From contig CAWBGI010000002.1 in the NCBI GenBank assembly GCA_963788225.1, forward strand, positions 1,054,001 to 1,118,000: a stretch of DNA of 64,000 bases. Direction: 5' to 3'. This DNA comes from Sulfotelmatobacter sp963788225 (GTDB lineage Bacteria > Acidobacteriota > Terriglobia > Terriglobales > Acidobacteriaceae). Below, piece by piece: positions 24,612 to 33,842 of this stretch (position 1 is the first letter of the stretch; the number at the start of each line of letters is the position of its first letter). Below the pieces are notes generated by a model, which had not been told where the DNA came from, searched no databases, and saw only the letters and a program-made list of their open reading frames with translations. The translations under genes were made by a program, and so were the position numbers.

Positions 24612-25472
24612 TTACTGCATAAACTCCGCCGGCCGTCCGGTGAGCCGCTCGATTCGCTTGGCAATCGGCGGATGGGTCGAAAACAGATTTCCAAAATTCA
24701 TGCCCAGCAGCGGCTGGATGATGAACAGATGCGCCGTCGATGGGCTGGCTTGCATGGGCACCCGCCGCGAATAGGCGTCGAGCTTCTGCAACGCGCTCGC
24801 CAAGGCATAAGGATTGCCTGTGTACTTTGCACCTGTCGCGTCCGCTTGATACTCGCGCGAGCGCGATACCGCGAGCTGAATCAGGCTGGCTGCGATGGGC
24901 GCCACAATCAGCATGAACAGCGCCGTAAGGCCTCCGCCGCGGCGGTCGTCGCGGCCTCCGCCCATGCCGCCGAAGATCATGGCAAAGCGTCCCATGCTGG
25001 CCAGCATGGTGATCGCGCCCGCGATGGTCGCGGCTACCGAGCTGATCAGGATGTCGCGGTTGCCGACGTGCCCGAGTTCATGCGCCAGCACGCCTTCCAG
25101 TTCTTCATCATTCAGTAAACCCAAAATCCCGTGGGTCACGGCTACGGACGCGTGGCTCGGATTGCGTCCGGTGGCAAACGCGTTCGGCGATTCGGTGGGG
25201 ATCACATAAATCTTCGGCATGGGCAAGCCGATCTTTTGGGTCAGCCGCTCGATGATCTCGTAAGCGCGCGGCAGTTGCTCGCGCGTGACCGGCTGGGCGC
25301 GGTACATGGCCAGCGCGATCTTGTCGGAGTAGAAATAAGAGACGAAGTTCATCACGGCGGCAAAGGCCAGCGCAAGCAGCATCCCATTCTCGCCGCCAAA
25401 GTAGCGGCCAATGAACATCAGCAACAGCGTAAGCGCGGTCAGTAGGAACGCGGTCTTAAAAGTATTTCCCAT
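24612..25472 (-). CDS. htpX: Membrane zinc metalloprotease HtpX (M48 family)
   Basis: A 286-residue inner-membrane protease that degrades misfolded membrane proteins. Two N-terminal membrane segments (residues 8-22, 30-46), the zinc site HELGH at 131-135, two more segments (142-160 and about 180-200) and the third ligand region SRSREYQADATGA are all present, and THPPIAKRIERL ends the domain. Length is normal. It is read in the same direction as moxR, 192 nt upstream of it. Confidence 0.95.
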   Translation of the reverse strand: MGNTFKTAFLLTALTLLLMFIGRYFGGENGMLLALAFAAVMNFVSYFYSDKIALAMYRAQPVTREQLPRAYEIIERLTQKIGLPMPKIYVIPTESPNAFATGRNPSHASVAVTHGILGLLNDEELEGVLAHELGHVGNRDILISSVAATIAGAITMLASMGRFAMIFGGMGGGRDDRRGGGLTALFMLIVAPIAASLIQLAVSRSREYQADATGAKYTGNPYALASALQKLDAYSRRVPMQASPSTAHLFIIQPLLGMNFGNLFSTHPPIAKRIERLTGRPAEFMQ

Positions 25473-25922
25473 AATCGAATCTCAACTATTAGATGTTACG
25501 ACTCGTGGCGCGATGCAGTTCGGCCGGTTTCGGGAAAAATCCGGCTGAAGGTGGTACCCCCCCTCGGTATATTGGAATCATCATCTTAGAGAGAAATTGC
25601 GAAATAATCTCTTGGAATCAATAACTTGCGGGCAAAATCTTGAAAGCAAGAGAGTTACGACTCGCGCCCGAACAGGTCGCAAGCTTTCCGCTTCACGATG
25701 ATTGACGAAGCGAGCTGTGGAAGGCAAGGTCAGATGTCACAAGCCGAGACGATTCGAGCGGTCACCGGCGCTGCTCGAGCTAGATTGCGACGACTCTGGT
25801 CTGGATCCCTTGCGATCCGATGATGCAGATTCTTTCAGCCTATCGCGAGTCAGCAAAGCGGGTATACACTGCCCCTCGTTCCTGAGGTTAAGAGGAAAAC
25901 CGAGCAAGAGGCAGGAGAGACT
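25473..25922. other. Divergent intergenic region, 450 bp, no gene seen
   Basis: Between htpX (minus) and the GloVer gene (plus). It has a C-run followed by an AT-rich stretch (about 25560-25640) that may hold the htpX promoter, but I find no convincing hexamer pair, RNA motif or frame. The right end supplies GCAGGAGA as ribosome site for the next gene. Confidence 0.45.
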
Positions 25923-27326
25923 ATGCATTCCAATCGACGGATCCTTTTCGTGCTGTTGCTGCTTTGCGTACTCGTTGGCCTGAGCGCGGGCGCGTTTGCA
26001 CAGGAGTTCGGCGTCGTTTTCGCCTTCAGGTCCGGCGAACCGGCCAGCACGCCTGTTCAAGGACGCGACGGGTATCTATATGGGACGGCGTTTGGTGGTG
26101 AGAACGGCTGCGGCTCGGTTTACCGCATGAGCACGACGGGAGTGGGAGGGACACTGTTCCAGTTCGACGGTACGGCGGAATGCGGCCCCATCGGCGGATT
26201 AACTCTGGCCACAGACGGCAACTTCTACGGAGTCGCATACGGCGGTACGGCGAATCTGGGAGCGCTCTATCGCATCACCTCGGGCGGAGCTTATGCTGTC
26301 CTCTACAACTTCCAGGGACTGGGTGATGGGGCGAATCCCACCTATACCCCGATCCAGGCCTCCGACGGAAGTCTTTACGGCGTTACTTACGGCGTTTATC
26401 AGCAGAGTCCAGGGACGATTTACAAATTCAGTGCCGCCGGTTCGGTGACCACAATCTTCAGCCTGAATATGGATGGATCGCAGGGAACTATCTTCAGTTC
26501 CCCAGTGACGCAGGCAGCCGACTCGAATCTGTACGTTACGACGTTCGAGGGAGGGCAATTTAATTGTGGAACTATCTTGAAATTGACCACCGCCGGGGAA
26601 GTTCTCAGCCAATATAACTTTGAATGCAAAAAGAACGGGGAATATCCGCAAGGCGCCATCCTTCAGGCCACCGACGGAAATCTCTACGGCACGACCGATG
26701 AGGGCGGATATGTCACGAAGCGCTGTGTGGACGGTTGCGGCACGATTTACCAATTGACGCCGGATGGCATCGTTACGCTTATCCACCTGTTTCAGGAATT
26801 TGACTGGTGGGATGCCACTGGCGCATGGGGAGGTTTGGCGCAAGGCACGGACGGAAATCTGTACGGGGTTTCGGCGGCTGGGGGGGATTCCTATGGCGTC
26901 ATCTATATGACCTCGACCAGTGGCGATGAAACGCCTATCTGGGGCGATAGCTGCGCCAGTCGCGGCGGTGGCTGCATCCCGGAAACGGCTTTGATGCAGG
27001 ACACAAACGGGACGTTCTACGGCACGTTCACTCATGGTGGAGCGCATGAGATGGGAACGTTGTACAGCATGGGTATGGGGCTCGGCCCGTTCATCACATT
27101 CGTGCAACCCACGGGCAAGGCCGGTGGCACGGCTCAGATCCTGGGTCAGGGACTGACCGGCACAACTTCGGTGACCTTCAACGGCATTGCCGCCAGCAGC
27201 TTCCGCGTGAACTCCGACACTTCCATGACTGCGGTGGTTCCGGCCGGTGCATCCACGGGACCCGCCGTCGTTACGACGCCCAGCGGGACATTGACGAGCA
27301 ACATTAGCTTCAGGATTTCGCAATAG
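25923..27326 (+). CDS. Exported GloVer-type tandem-repeat protein with IPT/TIG-like end
   Basis: A 467-residue exported protein. The signal peptide (LLLCVLVGLSAGAFAQ) is followed by about seven copies of a unit with the pattern DG-x-LYG-TT-x-GG ... G-x-IY-x-LT, for example DGNLYGTTDEGG, CGTIYQLTPDG and DGNLYGVSAAGG, as in proteins annotated GloVer. The last 80 residues (FVQPTGKAGGTAQILGQGL, then VTFNGIAASSF) form an IPT/TIG-like Ig domain. A surface-exposed beta-propeller-like adhesin or binding protein is likely; no substrate is known. GCAGGAGA precedes ATG 25923. Confidence 0.82.
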   Translation: MHSNRRILFVLLLLCVLVGLSAGAFAQEFGVVFAFRSGEPASTPVQGRDGYLYGTAFGGENGCGSVYRMSTTGVGGTLFQFDGTAECGPIGGLTLATDGNFYGVAYGGTANLGALYRITSGGAYAVLYNFQGLGDGANPTYTPIQASDGSLYGVTYGVYQQSPGTIYKFSAAGSVTTIFSLNMDGSQGTIFSSPVTQAADSNLYVTTFEGGQFNCGTILKLTTAGEVLSQYNFECKKNGEYPQGAILQATDGNLYGTTDEGGYVTKRCVDGCGTIYQLTPDGIVTLIHLFQEFDWWDATGAWGGLAQGTDGNLYGVSAAGGDSYGVIYMTSTSGDETPIWGDSCASRGGGCIPETALMQDTNGTFYGTFTHGGAHEMGTLYSMGMGLGPFITFVQPTGKAGGTAQILGQGLTGTTSVTFNGIAASSFRVNSDTSMTAVVPAGASTGPAVVTTPSGTLTSNISFRISQ

Positions 27327-27490
27327 GGCACCGTCACCTGGGTTTGGCGGTGGGTAGCTGTGGAGGGAAGGTGAGGCGTCACAGGTGTGTGGGTGCTTCC
27401 AGGCGTTTCAAACGGCGCGTGAACGACTGTGTGCTCGCTCTGGTGTTCAAACTCGAACGTGGGTAAGCTATTGCTTGGAGGCGAAGCACT

Positions 27491-27748
27491 ATGACCATCC
27501 GTGGGGAGCTTACGCCAGAGGCAGCAGCGCGGCTTCTTGCCGTGGCCGAGGCTCAGGGTGTATCTCTGGAGACGGTGGCGGAACGCCTTTTGCAGGAGGC
27601 ATTGGCTTCTCGTGCCGTGCCGAAGGGGAGTCTAACGGTGGAAGAGTTTCATGCGATGCTTCAGGCGCTGCGCGCGGGTTCCGAAAACCTGCCCAATCTC
27701 TCTGCTGAGAGCTTTACGCGCGAAAGTTTTTATGAGGGCCGCGCCTAG
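27491..27748 (+). CDS. Small antitoxin-like protein
   Basis: An 85-residue acidic protein. The first half (LTPEAAARLLAVAEAQGVSL, ETVAERLLQEAL) reads like a ribbon-helix-helix or VapB-type head; the second half (LTVEEFHAMLQALRAGSENL) like the toxin-binding tail of such antitoxins. No toxin gene follows; instead a secreted sialidase-like gene starts at the very next base. GGAGG at 27477-27481 supports ATG 27491. It could be an orphan antitoxin or a regulator of the gene it precedes. Confidence 0.6.
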   Translation: MTIRGELTPEAAARLLAVAEAQGVSLETVAERLLQEALASRAVPKGSLTVEEFHAMLQALRAGSENLPNLSAESFTRESFYEGRA

Positions 27749-29179
27749 ATGACAGGCACGGCGTACTTGGTCCTTGTTCGCTGCATATCCTTTGCCGCAT
27801 TCATCAGCCTTGCCACGTCGCTCTTCGGCCAAGCCCTGCCCAAGGCTCCTGGCGCCGAAGTGTTTATACTTACTCCTGCGCCGGGCTTTTTTACCGAGCC
27901 GTCGATCACGGTTAATCCGAATAATCCGCAGCAGGTGGTGGCGGTTTTTCAGGACAACGCTCATGCCTCTTATTCTGAGGACGCGGGGCGCAGTTGGCAT
28001 GCGGCTGAAGGCGTGGCGTCGGCGAATTATCGCGTTTCGGGCGATGTGTCCACAACCTTCGACAATCTGGGGCATGCGTTCATCTGTTACATCGCATTCG
28101 ACAAGCTCGGCTCATTCAACTACTGGGCGCACGGCGCTACGCGCAATGGCGTATTTGTGCGGCGCTCGCTCGACGGCGGCAAGACGTGGGAGGCGAAACA
28201 GGTCTCGGTCGCCGAGAATGCGAGCGATCCGGGGATTCCGTTTGAAGACAAGCCCTACATCGTGGCCGACACCAGTAATGGCCGCTACGCCGGAAATCTC
28301 TACGTGGGCTGGACGCGATGGACGCTGAACGGCTCGGAAATATTGGTTTCGCGGTCGACTAACGATGGACAAAGCTGGTTGCAGCCGGTCGAGATCGACC
28401 GGCATCCCGGCCTGCCGCGCGATGACAACGGAGCTGCCGAAGGATTTGCGGGAGCGGCGGGGCCGGATGGCCGCCTCTACGCGGTATGGAGCCAGGACAA
28501 CGAAATAATGCTCGCTACTTCGCGCGATGGCGGGAAAACATTTTCGCGGGCTCGCGCGGTCATTCACACAGCCCCCATCATGTTTGCCGTGGATACGCTG
28601 GAGCGAGCCAATGGCTTTCCGCAGATTGCCATTGATCCTCGAGGCAACGATCCGACTGGCCACCGGCTTTACGTGACCTGGACTGACTACCGCAACGGCG
28701 ATCTGGATGTTTTCTGTGCGACCTCGACCGACGGCGGGAAGAAATGGAGCGCTCCGGTGCGGGTGAATAACGATGCGCTGCGCAATGGCGTGGACCAATT
28801 TTTTCAGTGGCTCGCGGTTGATCCGGTTGACGGCTCCGTCAACGTTATTTTTTATGACCGGCGGGGAGATCCGAAAAATCGGGCGCAGACCGTTACCCTG
28901 GCGCGCTCAACCGATGGCGGAAGCACGTTTCAGAACTATGCCTGGACCACCGAGCCCTTCGTAGCGGGCGGAGTTTTCTTTGGCGATTACTCCGGGATTG
29001 CGGCATCCGGCGGGCGGGTTTATGGGGTCTGGACGGAGAAGCCGGTGGTGGTTCCGGAGAGTGATAAAGATAAAAAGGCGGATAAGCTCGAGACTAAGCC
29101 TGAAGCTGCGCCGCCCAAGCCGCGCGGCGGCACGGTGGTTAAGGTTGGCGTTGCCGATTTTGGGACGGCGGCAAGGTAG
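27749..29179 (+). CDS. Exported sialidase-superfamily (BNR repeat) protein
   Basis: A 476-residue exported protein. The N-terminal signal is LVRCISFAAFISLATSLFGQ. At least five Asp-box/BNR motifs occur (SEDAGRSW, SLDGGKTWEA, STNDGQSW, SRDGGKTF, STDGGKKWS, STDGGSTF), giving a six-bladed propeller like sialidases. The catalytic arginine triad and Tyr/Glu pair of true sialidases cannot be confirmed, so glycosidase activity is uncertain. The C-terminus is a Lys/Pro-rich tail. It begins at the base after the antitoxin-like gene stops (TAG-ATG), so the two are translationally linked. Confidence 0.8.
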   Translation: MTGTAYLVLVRCISFAAFISLATSLFGQALPKAPGAEVFILTPAPGFFTEPSITVNPNNPQQVVAVFQDNAHASYSEDAGRSWHAAEGVASANYRVSGDVSTTFDNLGHAFICYIAFDKLGSFNYWAHGATRNGVFVRRSLDGGKTWEAKQVSVAENASDPGIPFEDKPYIVADTSNGRYAGNLYVGWTRWTLNGSEILVSRSTNDGQSWLQPVEIDRHPGLPRDDNGAAEGFAGAAGPDGRLYAVWSQDNEIMLATSRDGGKTFSRARAVIHTAPIMFAVDTLERANGFPQIAIDPRGNDPTGHRLYVTWTDYRNGDLDVFCATSTDGGKKWSAPVRVNNDALRNGVDQFFQWLAVDPVDGSVNVIFYDRRGDPKNRAQTVTLARSTDGGSTFQNYAWTTEPFVAGGVFFGDYSGIAASGGRVYGVWTEKPVVVPESDKDKKADKLETKPEAAPPKPRGGTVVKVGVADFGTAAR

Positions 29180-29274
29180 ATTATTCGTTCCGGGTTGCTC
29201 GGTACGTACAACTTCGGAAGTCAAAGTCAAGTTCAACGTCAAAGGCAGCGGACAGGAGTGTCCGCTCCATACTT

Positions 29275-30651
29275 TCAGGCTTTTTGCGCTTCGCGCTTTA
29301 GCGCGCGATCTAGGGTTTGATCGAGAGCCGATTTGGCGCTCTCGTATTCCGACTGCGAGATTTGGCCTTGCCTGCGTTCGACCTCCAGCTGGAAGAGTTC
29401 TTCTTTCAGCGCATCGAGCAGCTTGGACGCCGGACGCGCCACCGGGGCCGGGCGCGCGGCGGGCGTCGTAACAATGGGAGCGGGGCCGTACTCGTCTTCG
29501 TCGAAAGGCACAGCCGTTGCCGCGCGTGAAGAAGTCTTCTGGCGCGCCAGAGCGCGAGCTGCGGATTGCTGCCGCATGGCTACATACACTCCGCCGAGGA
29601 TTAACGCTGCCGCGATGCCTCCGAGAATCTGCCAGCGGTATTTCTGCAAAGGGTCAGGAGCGTCGATGGGCGGGCCGAGTCCGCCGCCAGGGCGGTTGTC
29701 CGCCTTGCCGCCGGCTTCACCTTTGGCTGTATCCGCTTCCTGCGGAGATGGCAGCATGCCTTCGCCGGAGATCTTGAAGGCCAGGTTCTCGCCCAGCTTC
29801 GTGTTGGAAGCTACCTGCATGACCGCGTCAGGTTCGTCCGGGTAGGGAGTCGGTTTGAATCCGGCGGAATCAGACGCCGCGGTGAACTGCATCGTCTTCG
29901 GGTGCATGACGACGAAGTGCTCCGTGGGATAGAGCGACTTGGGATCAAGATTCGCGCTTCCCGAGTAGGCCATCTGGTAAGCCACTTCGAAGCGCGTCAG
30001 CCCCGGCCGCAACGGGAAGATGAAGGCATAGCGGTTTTTCTCGCCCTCTGGCACGGGAGCGGTTTTCAGCGGATTGCCGCCCTCGGTGGTGGCGGTGGCT
30101 GAATCCGGAATAAGCTGGGCTCCCTCAGGCAGGTAGAACTCAACGTTGCGATCGTTCATTTGCGTGCGCGCAGGCTTGGACTTGTTCTGCACAAAGAACT
30201 CGCGCAACATCTCGAGCTTTCCCTGCTCTACCTGAAGGCGCACGACGTCGGCGACCACTGCGATGTCCGCGACCTTTTTCGCCACGTCGTAAACTTCAAG
30301 TTCCACGGATGTGGTTCCGGGAGGCGCCATGCGGTGATAGGTCACGCCCTGATGGATGGCGCGGACCAGGTGCGGAGCCTTATCGTCATCGATCTTGAAA
30401 CTGAAGTGGCCCTTGGCGTCAGTTTTGGCGCGGCCGGTTTCGTCCATGCCCGCGCCGAGCTTGAGCAGGACGACTTCGTCCCCGGCAGCGGGCTTGCCGG
30501 TGGTGGAGTTCCTGACTGTGCCGGTTAGGGTTTGGGCGGAGGCCAGGGAGGTTAGGAGGAGGACGGCTGCAGCGCATGCTGCTCGAACGGACGACAGTGC
30601 GGAGTGAGGAGGGAACGCCTTGCGAGGACTCGTGTTGGTGCTAGCTCGCAT
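29275..30651 (-). CDS. Carboxypeptidase-regulatory-like membrane protein in the ccm operon
   Basis: A 458-residue protein. Signal peptide to about residue 40 (AACAAAVLLLTSLASAQ); a beta-sandwich domain like the carboxypeptidase regulatory domain (LTGTVRNSTTGKPAAGDEVV); a long extracytoplasmic region; a membrane helix (WQILGGIAAALILGGVYVAM) near 350-370; and a C-terminal cytoplasmic helix pair (LKEELFQLEVERRQGQISQS) similar to the end of the CcmI-like neighbour. The reading frame stays open upstream through a REP-like element, but ATG 30651 is where the signal peptide starts. Being last in the ccmF-ccmH-ccmI series, it may take part in haem or apocytochrome handling. Confidence 0.7.
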   Translation of the reverse strand: MRASTNTSPRKAFPPHSALSSVRAACAAAVLLLTSLASAQTLTGTVRNSTTGKPAAGDEVVLLKLGAGMDETGRAKTDAKGHFSFKIDDDKAPHLVRAIHQGVTYHRMAPPGTTSVELEVYDVAKKVADIAVVADVVRLQVEQGKLEMLREFFVQNKSKPARTQMNDRNVEFYLPEGAQLIPDSATATTEGGNPLKTAPVPEGEKNRYAFIFPLRPGLTRFEVAYQMAYSGSANLDPKSLYPTEHFVVMHPKTMQFTAASDSAGFKPTPYPDEPDAVMQVASNTKLGENLAFKISGEGMLPSPQEADTAKGEAGGKADNRPGGGLGPPIDAPDPLQKYRWQILGGIAAALILGGVYVAMRQQSAARALARQKTSSRAATAVPFDEDEYGPAPIVTTPAARPAPVARPASKLLDALKEELFQLEVERRQGQISQSEYESAKSALDQTLDRALKREAQKA

Positions 30652-30713
30652 GGGGTCCTTCGACTGCGTAACTGCTTCGCTTCGCGAAGCAGTTACTTCG
30701 CTCAGGATGACAA
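30652..30713. repeat. REP-like element, second copy
   Basis: GGTCCTTCGACTGCG and CTTCGCTCAGGATGACAATG flank an inner perfect hairpin GTAACTGCTTCGCTTCGC... whose arms are TAACTGCTTCGC/GCGAAGCAGTTA. It occupies the gap between the CcmI-like gene and the next. Confidence 0.8.
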
Positions 30714-30725
30714 TGCGATTTAGGG

Positions 30726-31016
30726 TCAATTTCGGGGTCCTTTTTGCGGCGCGGGATTTTCCAGGCGGGCGATCTCGGCCAGGATGGTGGCGGCCTCGTC
30801 CTGCAGGGACGATTTCAGCGACGCGTAGTCGGCGTCGGGCACCTTGCCCGCTTTGTATTCGAAGTTGAGATCGCGCAGGTTTTCGTAGACGGCGTCCTTG
30901 CGCTCGCGCAGATAGCCGGCGCGGGTTTTCTCCGGGCCGAGAAAGAGTCTTCCCGGCATGTAGAAAACGTAGAAGAAAGAGAGTGCGAGCATCAGGCCGC
31001 ACAGAAACCAGGTCAT
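30726..31016 (-). CDS. CcmI-like cytochrome c biogenesis protein, short
   Basis: A 96-residue protein with one membrane helix (TWFLCGLMLALSFFYVFYMP) and a helix pair RKDAVYENLRDLNFEYKAGK / VPDADYASLKSSLQDEAATI. That pattern matches the N-terminal part of CcmI/CycH, which presents apocytochrome to the haem ligation complex, but the TPR part is absent. It lies 13 nt after ccmH on the same strand, so an operon is likely. Confidence 0.7.
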   Translation of the reverse strand: MTWFLCGLMLALSFFYVFYMPGRLFLGPEKTRAGYLRERKDAVYENLRDLNFEYKAGKVPDADYASLKSSLQDEAATILAEIARLENPAPQKGPRN

Positions 31017-31029
31017 AGGCCGTTCTCCG

Positions 31030-31566
31030 TCATAGATCAGTCTCCTTGCGGGCCTGGTCGCGGAACCGGTCGAGTTCAGCGCCTTTGACGGGGCGCAGGC
31101 CGTCGGCGAGGGCCGGCTCGGGACGATTTTTCCATACGCGAATCACCAGCACGATCAACCCGAAGCCGAGGAACAGAGCTACGAACGGAACTATGTAGGC
31201 CGCGCGATCAAAGCCCTTGGCGGTGGGAGCGGCGAGAACCGTGGGGCCATACTTTTGGACGAAGGCTTGTTCGACCAGGCTGTCGCTGTCGCCGCGCGTG
31301 ACGGCTGCCTGAAGCTCGTTGCGCATGCCGTCGGAGGCGGGGCAGCCGACGTGGTTGCATTCCAGAAGAATCTGGTTGCAGCCGCAGATGCACATCATCT
31401 GGTGGCCGATTTCGTTGAAGCGCGAGGCGGGATCGCCGGCGCCGAGGAGAGTGAAGATGGCGGCGCAGAGCAGAACCGTGTGGGCCAGTTTGCGGCGCAG
31501 AGTCCCACTTCTCGCAAAAGACGCGAGAAATGGGGCACCCCAATTCGAAAATAAGAAATTGGACAT
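31030..31566 (-). CDS. ccmH: Cytochrome c biogenesis protein CcmH
   Basis: A 178-residue membrane-anchored thiol protein. After a signal helix (LAHTVLLCAAIFTLL) the motif FNEIGHQMMCICGCNQILLE gives closely spaced cysteines C59, C61, C63 and C70, the C-x-C-G-C type seen in non-enteric CcmH proteins in place of LRCxxCQ. QKYGPTVLAAP is the family signature and AAYIVPFVALFLGFGLIVLV is the C-terminal helix. It reduces apocytochrome cysteines before haem attachment. ATG 31566 shares one base with the ccmF stop (TGATG) and has AGGAG upstream. Confidence 0.88.
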   Translation of the reverse strand: MSNFLFSNWGAPFLASFARSGTLRRKLAHTVLLCAAIFTLLGAGDPASRFNEIGHQMMCICGCNQILLECNHVGCPASDGMRNELQAAVTRGDSDSLVEQAFVQKYGPTVLAAPTAKGFDRAAYIVPFVALFLGFGLIVLVIRVWKNRPEPALADGLRPVKGAELDRFRDQARKETDL

Positions 31567-33704
31567 CAGTCTCCTGTGGCCACTGGAGCGGCGTGCGCTT
31601 GATCGAGCCGTGCGGGCGCAGCCACACGGACTGGCGCGGGCGCGTTTGGTATCAAGGCCAGGACAGTTCCGATCAGCATGATCCAGACGCCCATCCAGAT
31701 CCACATTACGAGCGCGTTCAAGTGCGCTTTGATGATGGGGTGACCGTTATCCGTGTTCAGCCCTTCGAAGACCAGATAGAGATCCTCGTTCAGATTGGAG
31801 CGAATGTCGGGCATGGTCGAGGTCTGCTGGCTGGCCTTGTAGAAACGGCGGACCGGGGTCATGGTGTCGATCTGCTTGCCGCCCTTGTAAACATCCATGA
31901 TCGCCCACTCGCTGGCATAGTTCGGCGCATCGTCGTCGGTGTAAGAGCGGCAGATCAGCGTGTAGGGACCGATGATCATCTTGTCGCCGTTGGCCATCTC
32001 CTGCTCTTTGTCGAGATTGAAGGCGGCTCCGGCGAAACCGATGATCACCACCACCACGCCGAAGTGGACGATGTAACCTCCGTAGCGGCGTGTGTTGCGG
32101 TGCGTGAGTTGCACCATGGAGGCGAACAGGCCCTGGCCGGTGTGCTTGGAGATGACGCGGCCACCGCGGTAGAACTCGGAAGCCACAGTGAGCGCCACGA
32201 GCACCGAGAGCGCGATCGCCATCAACGAATAGAAGTATGAGATGTCCTTCCACGGCTTGAGACCGAATGCCGAGCCCCAGCTTTGTGGCGTGACCATCAG
32301 GAAGACGGCGACCACGATGGCGCCGATGGTCGGCCACATGAAGTTGCGTTTCAGACTTTCGAGAGAAGTCTTGCGCCAGGCAAGCAGCGGGCCCACGGCG
32401 GTGAGGATCAAGAGGAGTAAGGCAACGGGGATGGCGACGCGGTTGTAGAACGGCGCTCCCACTGTAACTTTGTTGCCCTGCACAAGTTCGGAGATTTTCG
32501 GGAACCAGGTTCCCCAGAGCACGGTGAAGCACAAGAGAACGAACAGCAGATTGTTGAACAGGAAACTGGACTCGCGCGAGACCAGCGACTCCAGTTTGTG
32601 CTCGCTGCGCAGGTGCGATTTGTTCTTGACGAAGAAGATGAGGAACACTGCGAAAGTGATGACGAGGAACACCGCGAACCAGTCGCCGATGGACGATTGC
32701 GCGAAGGCGTGAACGGAACTGATGATGCCGCTGCGCGTCAGAAACGTTCCGAGGATCGCGAGCCAGAATGTGGCGAAGACCAGCCACATGTTCCACATCT
32801 TCAGCATACCGCGCTTTTCCTGCATCATTACCGAGTGCAGGAAGGCGGTGCCGGTGAGCCAGGGCATGAGCGAGGCGTTTTCGACGGGGTCCCATCCCCA
32901 GTAGCCGCCCCAGCCCAGAACGGAGTACGCCCAGTGCGCGCCGAGAAAGACTCCGCAGGTGAGGAAGGCCCAGGTGACCATGGTCCAGCGGCGGGTAATG
33001 TGAATCCACTTCTCGCCGGGATACTTCATGATCAGCGCGCCCAGCGCGAAGGCGAAGGGCACGGTGAACCCCACGTAGCCCAGATAAAGCATGGGCGGGT
33101 GAATCACCATCTCGGGATACTGCAGCAAGGGGTTGAGTCCGTTGCCATCGGCGGGAATGTTGCCGGTCATGATGGCGAAGGGACGCGCCGCGAAATCGAG
33201 CAACGACAAAAAGAAAATCTGCACGCCAGCTAGAACGATCGACGCGTAAGCGAACAGGCGCGGATCGGTTTTGTAGCGCAGGCGTAGAACGAATCCGTAG
33301 GCGGCGAGCAGCAGCGACCAGAACAGCAGCGAACCTTCCTGACCGGACCACAGCACGGCGAACTTATAAGGGCCGGGCAGGTCGCGGTTGCTGTGGTGGA
33401 AGATGTAAGCGATGGAGAAGTCGTCGCGGAAGGCGCAGATGACGAGGATGACAGAAGCGAATAAGACTGCGCCGAATGTAGCCACTCCGGCGCGGCGAGC
33501 GGTCTCGCCGATGCGCTCCGAGCCCTGGCGAAGAAGCGCAGTGAACGAGGTGCCATCGGAATCGGCGAAGCCTGCACGCCCAAGCGTCTGACCCCCCGCC
33601 AAAGCAGGCCGCTTCTGGAAGACGAGTGCGATGATCCCGGCGAGGAAAGCGTAAACGCTCAACGCCAAAGCGAGAAGCAGCGCGAAACTACCCAATACTG
33701 CCAT
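31566..33704 (-). CDS. ccmF: Cytochrome c haem lyase subunit CcmF
   Basis: A 712-residue multi-pass inner-membrane protein. The tryptophan-rich haem-binding motif is WGGYWGWDPVENASLMPWL, with LWSGQEGSLLFWSLLLAAYG and FLTRSGIISSVHAFAQS as further family blocks; conserved histidines flank the WWD region. A C-terminal periplasmic domain of about 120 residues (MANGDKMIIGPYTLICRSY) precedes the last helix. It joins haem to apocytochrome c at the outer face of the membrane. It starts the ccmF-ccmH-ccmI-like set; its products probably include the di-haem protein at 6724. No ccmABCDE genes are in the window. Confidence 0.95.
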   Translation of the reverse strand: MAVLGSFALLLALALSVYAFLAGIIALVFQKRPALAGGQTLGRAGFADSDGTSFTALLRQGSERIGETARRAGVATFGAVLFASVILVICAFRDDFSIAYIFHHSNRDLPGPYKFAVLWSGQEGSLLFWSLLLAAYGFVLRLRYKTDPRLFAYASIVLAGVQIFFLSLLDFAARPFAIMTGNIPADGNGLNPLLQYPEMVIHPPMLYLGYVGFTVPFAFALGALIMKYPGEKWIHITRRWTMVTWAFLTCGVFLGAHWAYSVLGWGGYWGWDPVENASLMPWLTGTAFLHSVMMQEKRGMLKMWNMWLVFATFWLAILGTFLTRSGIISSVHAFAQSSIGDWFAVFLVITFAVFLIFFVKNKSHLRSEHKLESLVSRESSFLFNNLLFVLLCFTVLWGTWFPKISELVQGNKVTVGAPFYNRVAIPVALLLLILTAVGPLLAWRKTSLESLKRNFMWPTIGAIVVAVFLMVTPQSWGSAFGLKPWKDISYFYSLMAIALSVLVALTVASEFYRGGRVISKHTGQGLFASMVQLTHRNTRRYGGYIVHFGVVVVIIGFAGAAFNLDKEQEMANGDKMIIGPYTLICRSYTDDDAPNYASEWAIMDVYKGGKQIDTMTPVRRFYKASQQTSTMPDIRSNLNEDLYLVFEGLNTDNGHPIIKAHLNALVMWIWMGVWIMLIGTVLALIPNAPAPVRVAAPARLDQAHAAPVATGD

Positions 33705-33842
33705 GTGACAGAGCCCCAGGCTATTTTTTCAGAAATACCCCTCCGAGGCAACCGCCGGCAGGGCACTGATGGAATCTCGATCAGTGCCGGAGGGCGGCGG
33801 CCCGAAGTGCTACCGCCGCTTGCAATTCCAGGTCGGACGCGG

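Noticed and set aside
29275..31002. Longer N-terminus for the carboxypeptidase-regulatory-like protein
   Set aside because: The extra 117 codons run through a REP-like element and the CcmI-like gene in another frame; the signal peptide starts at 30651.
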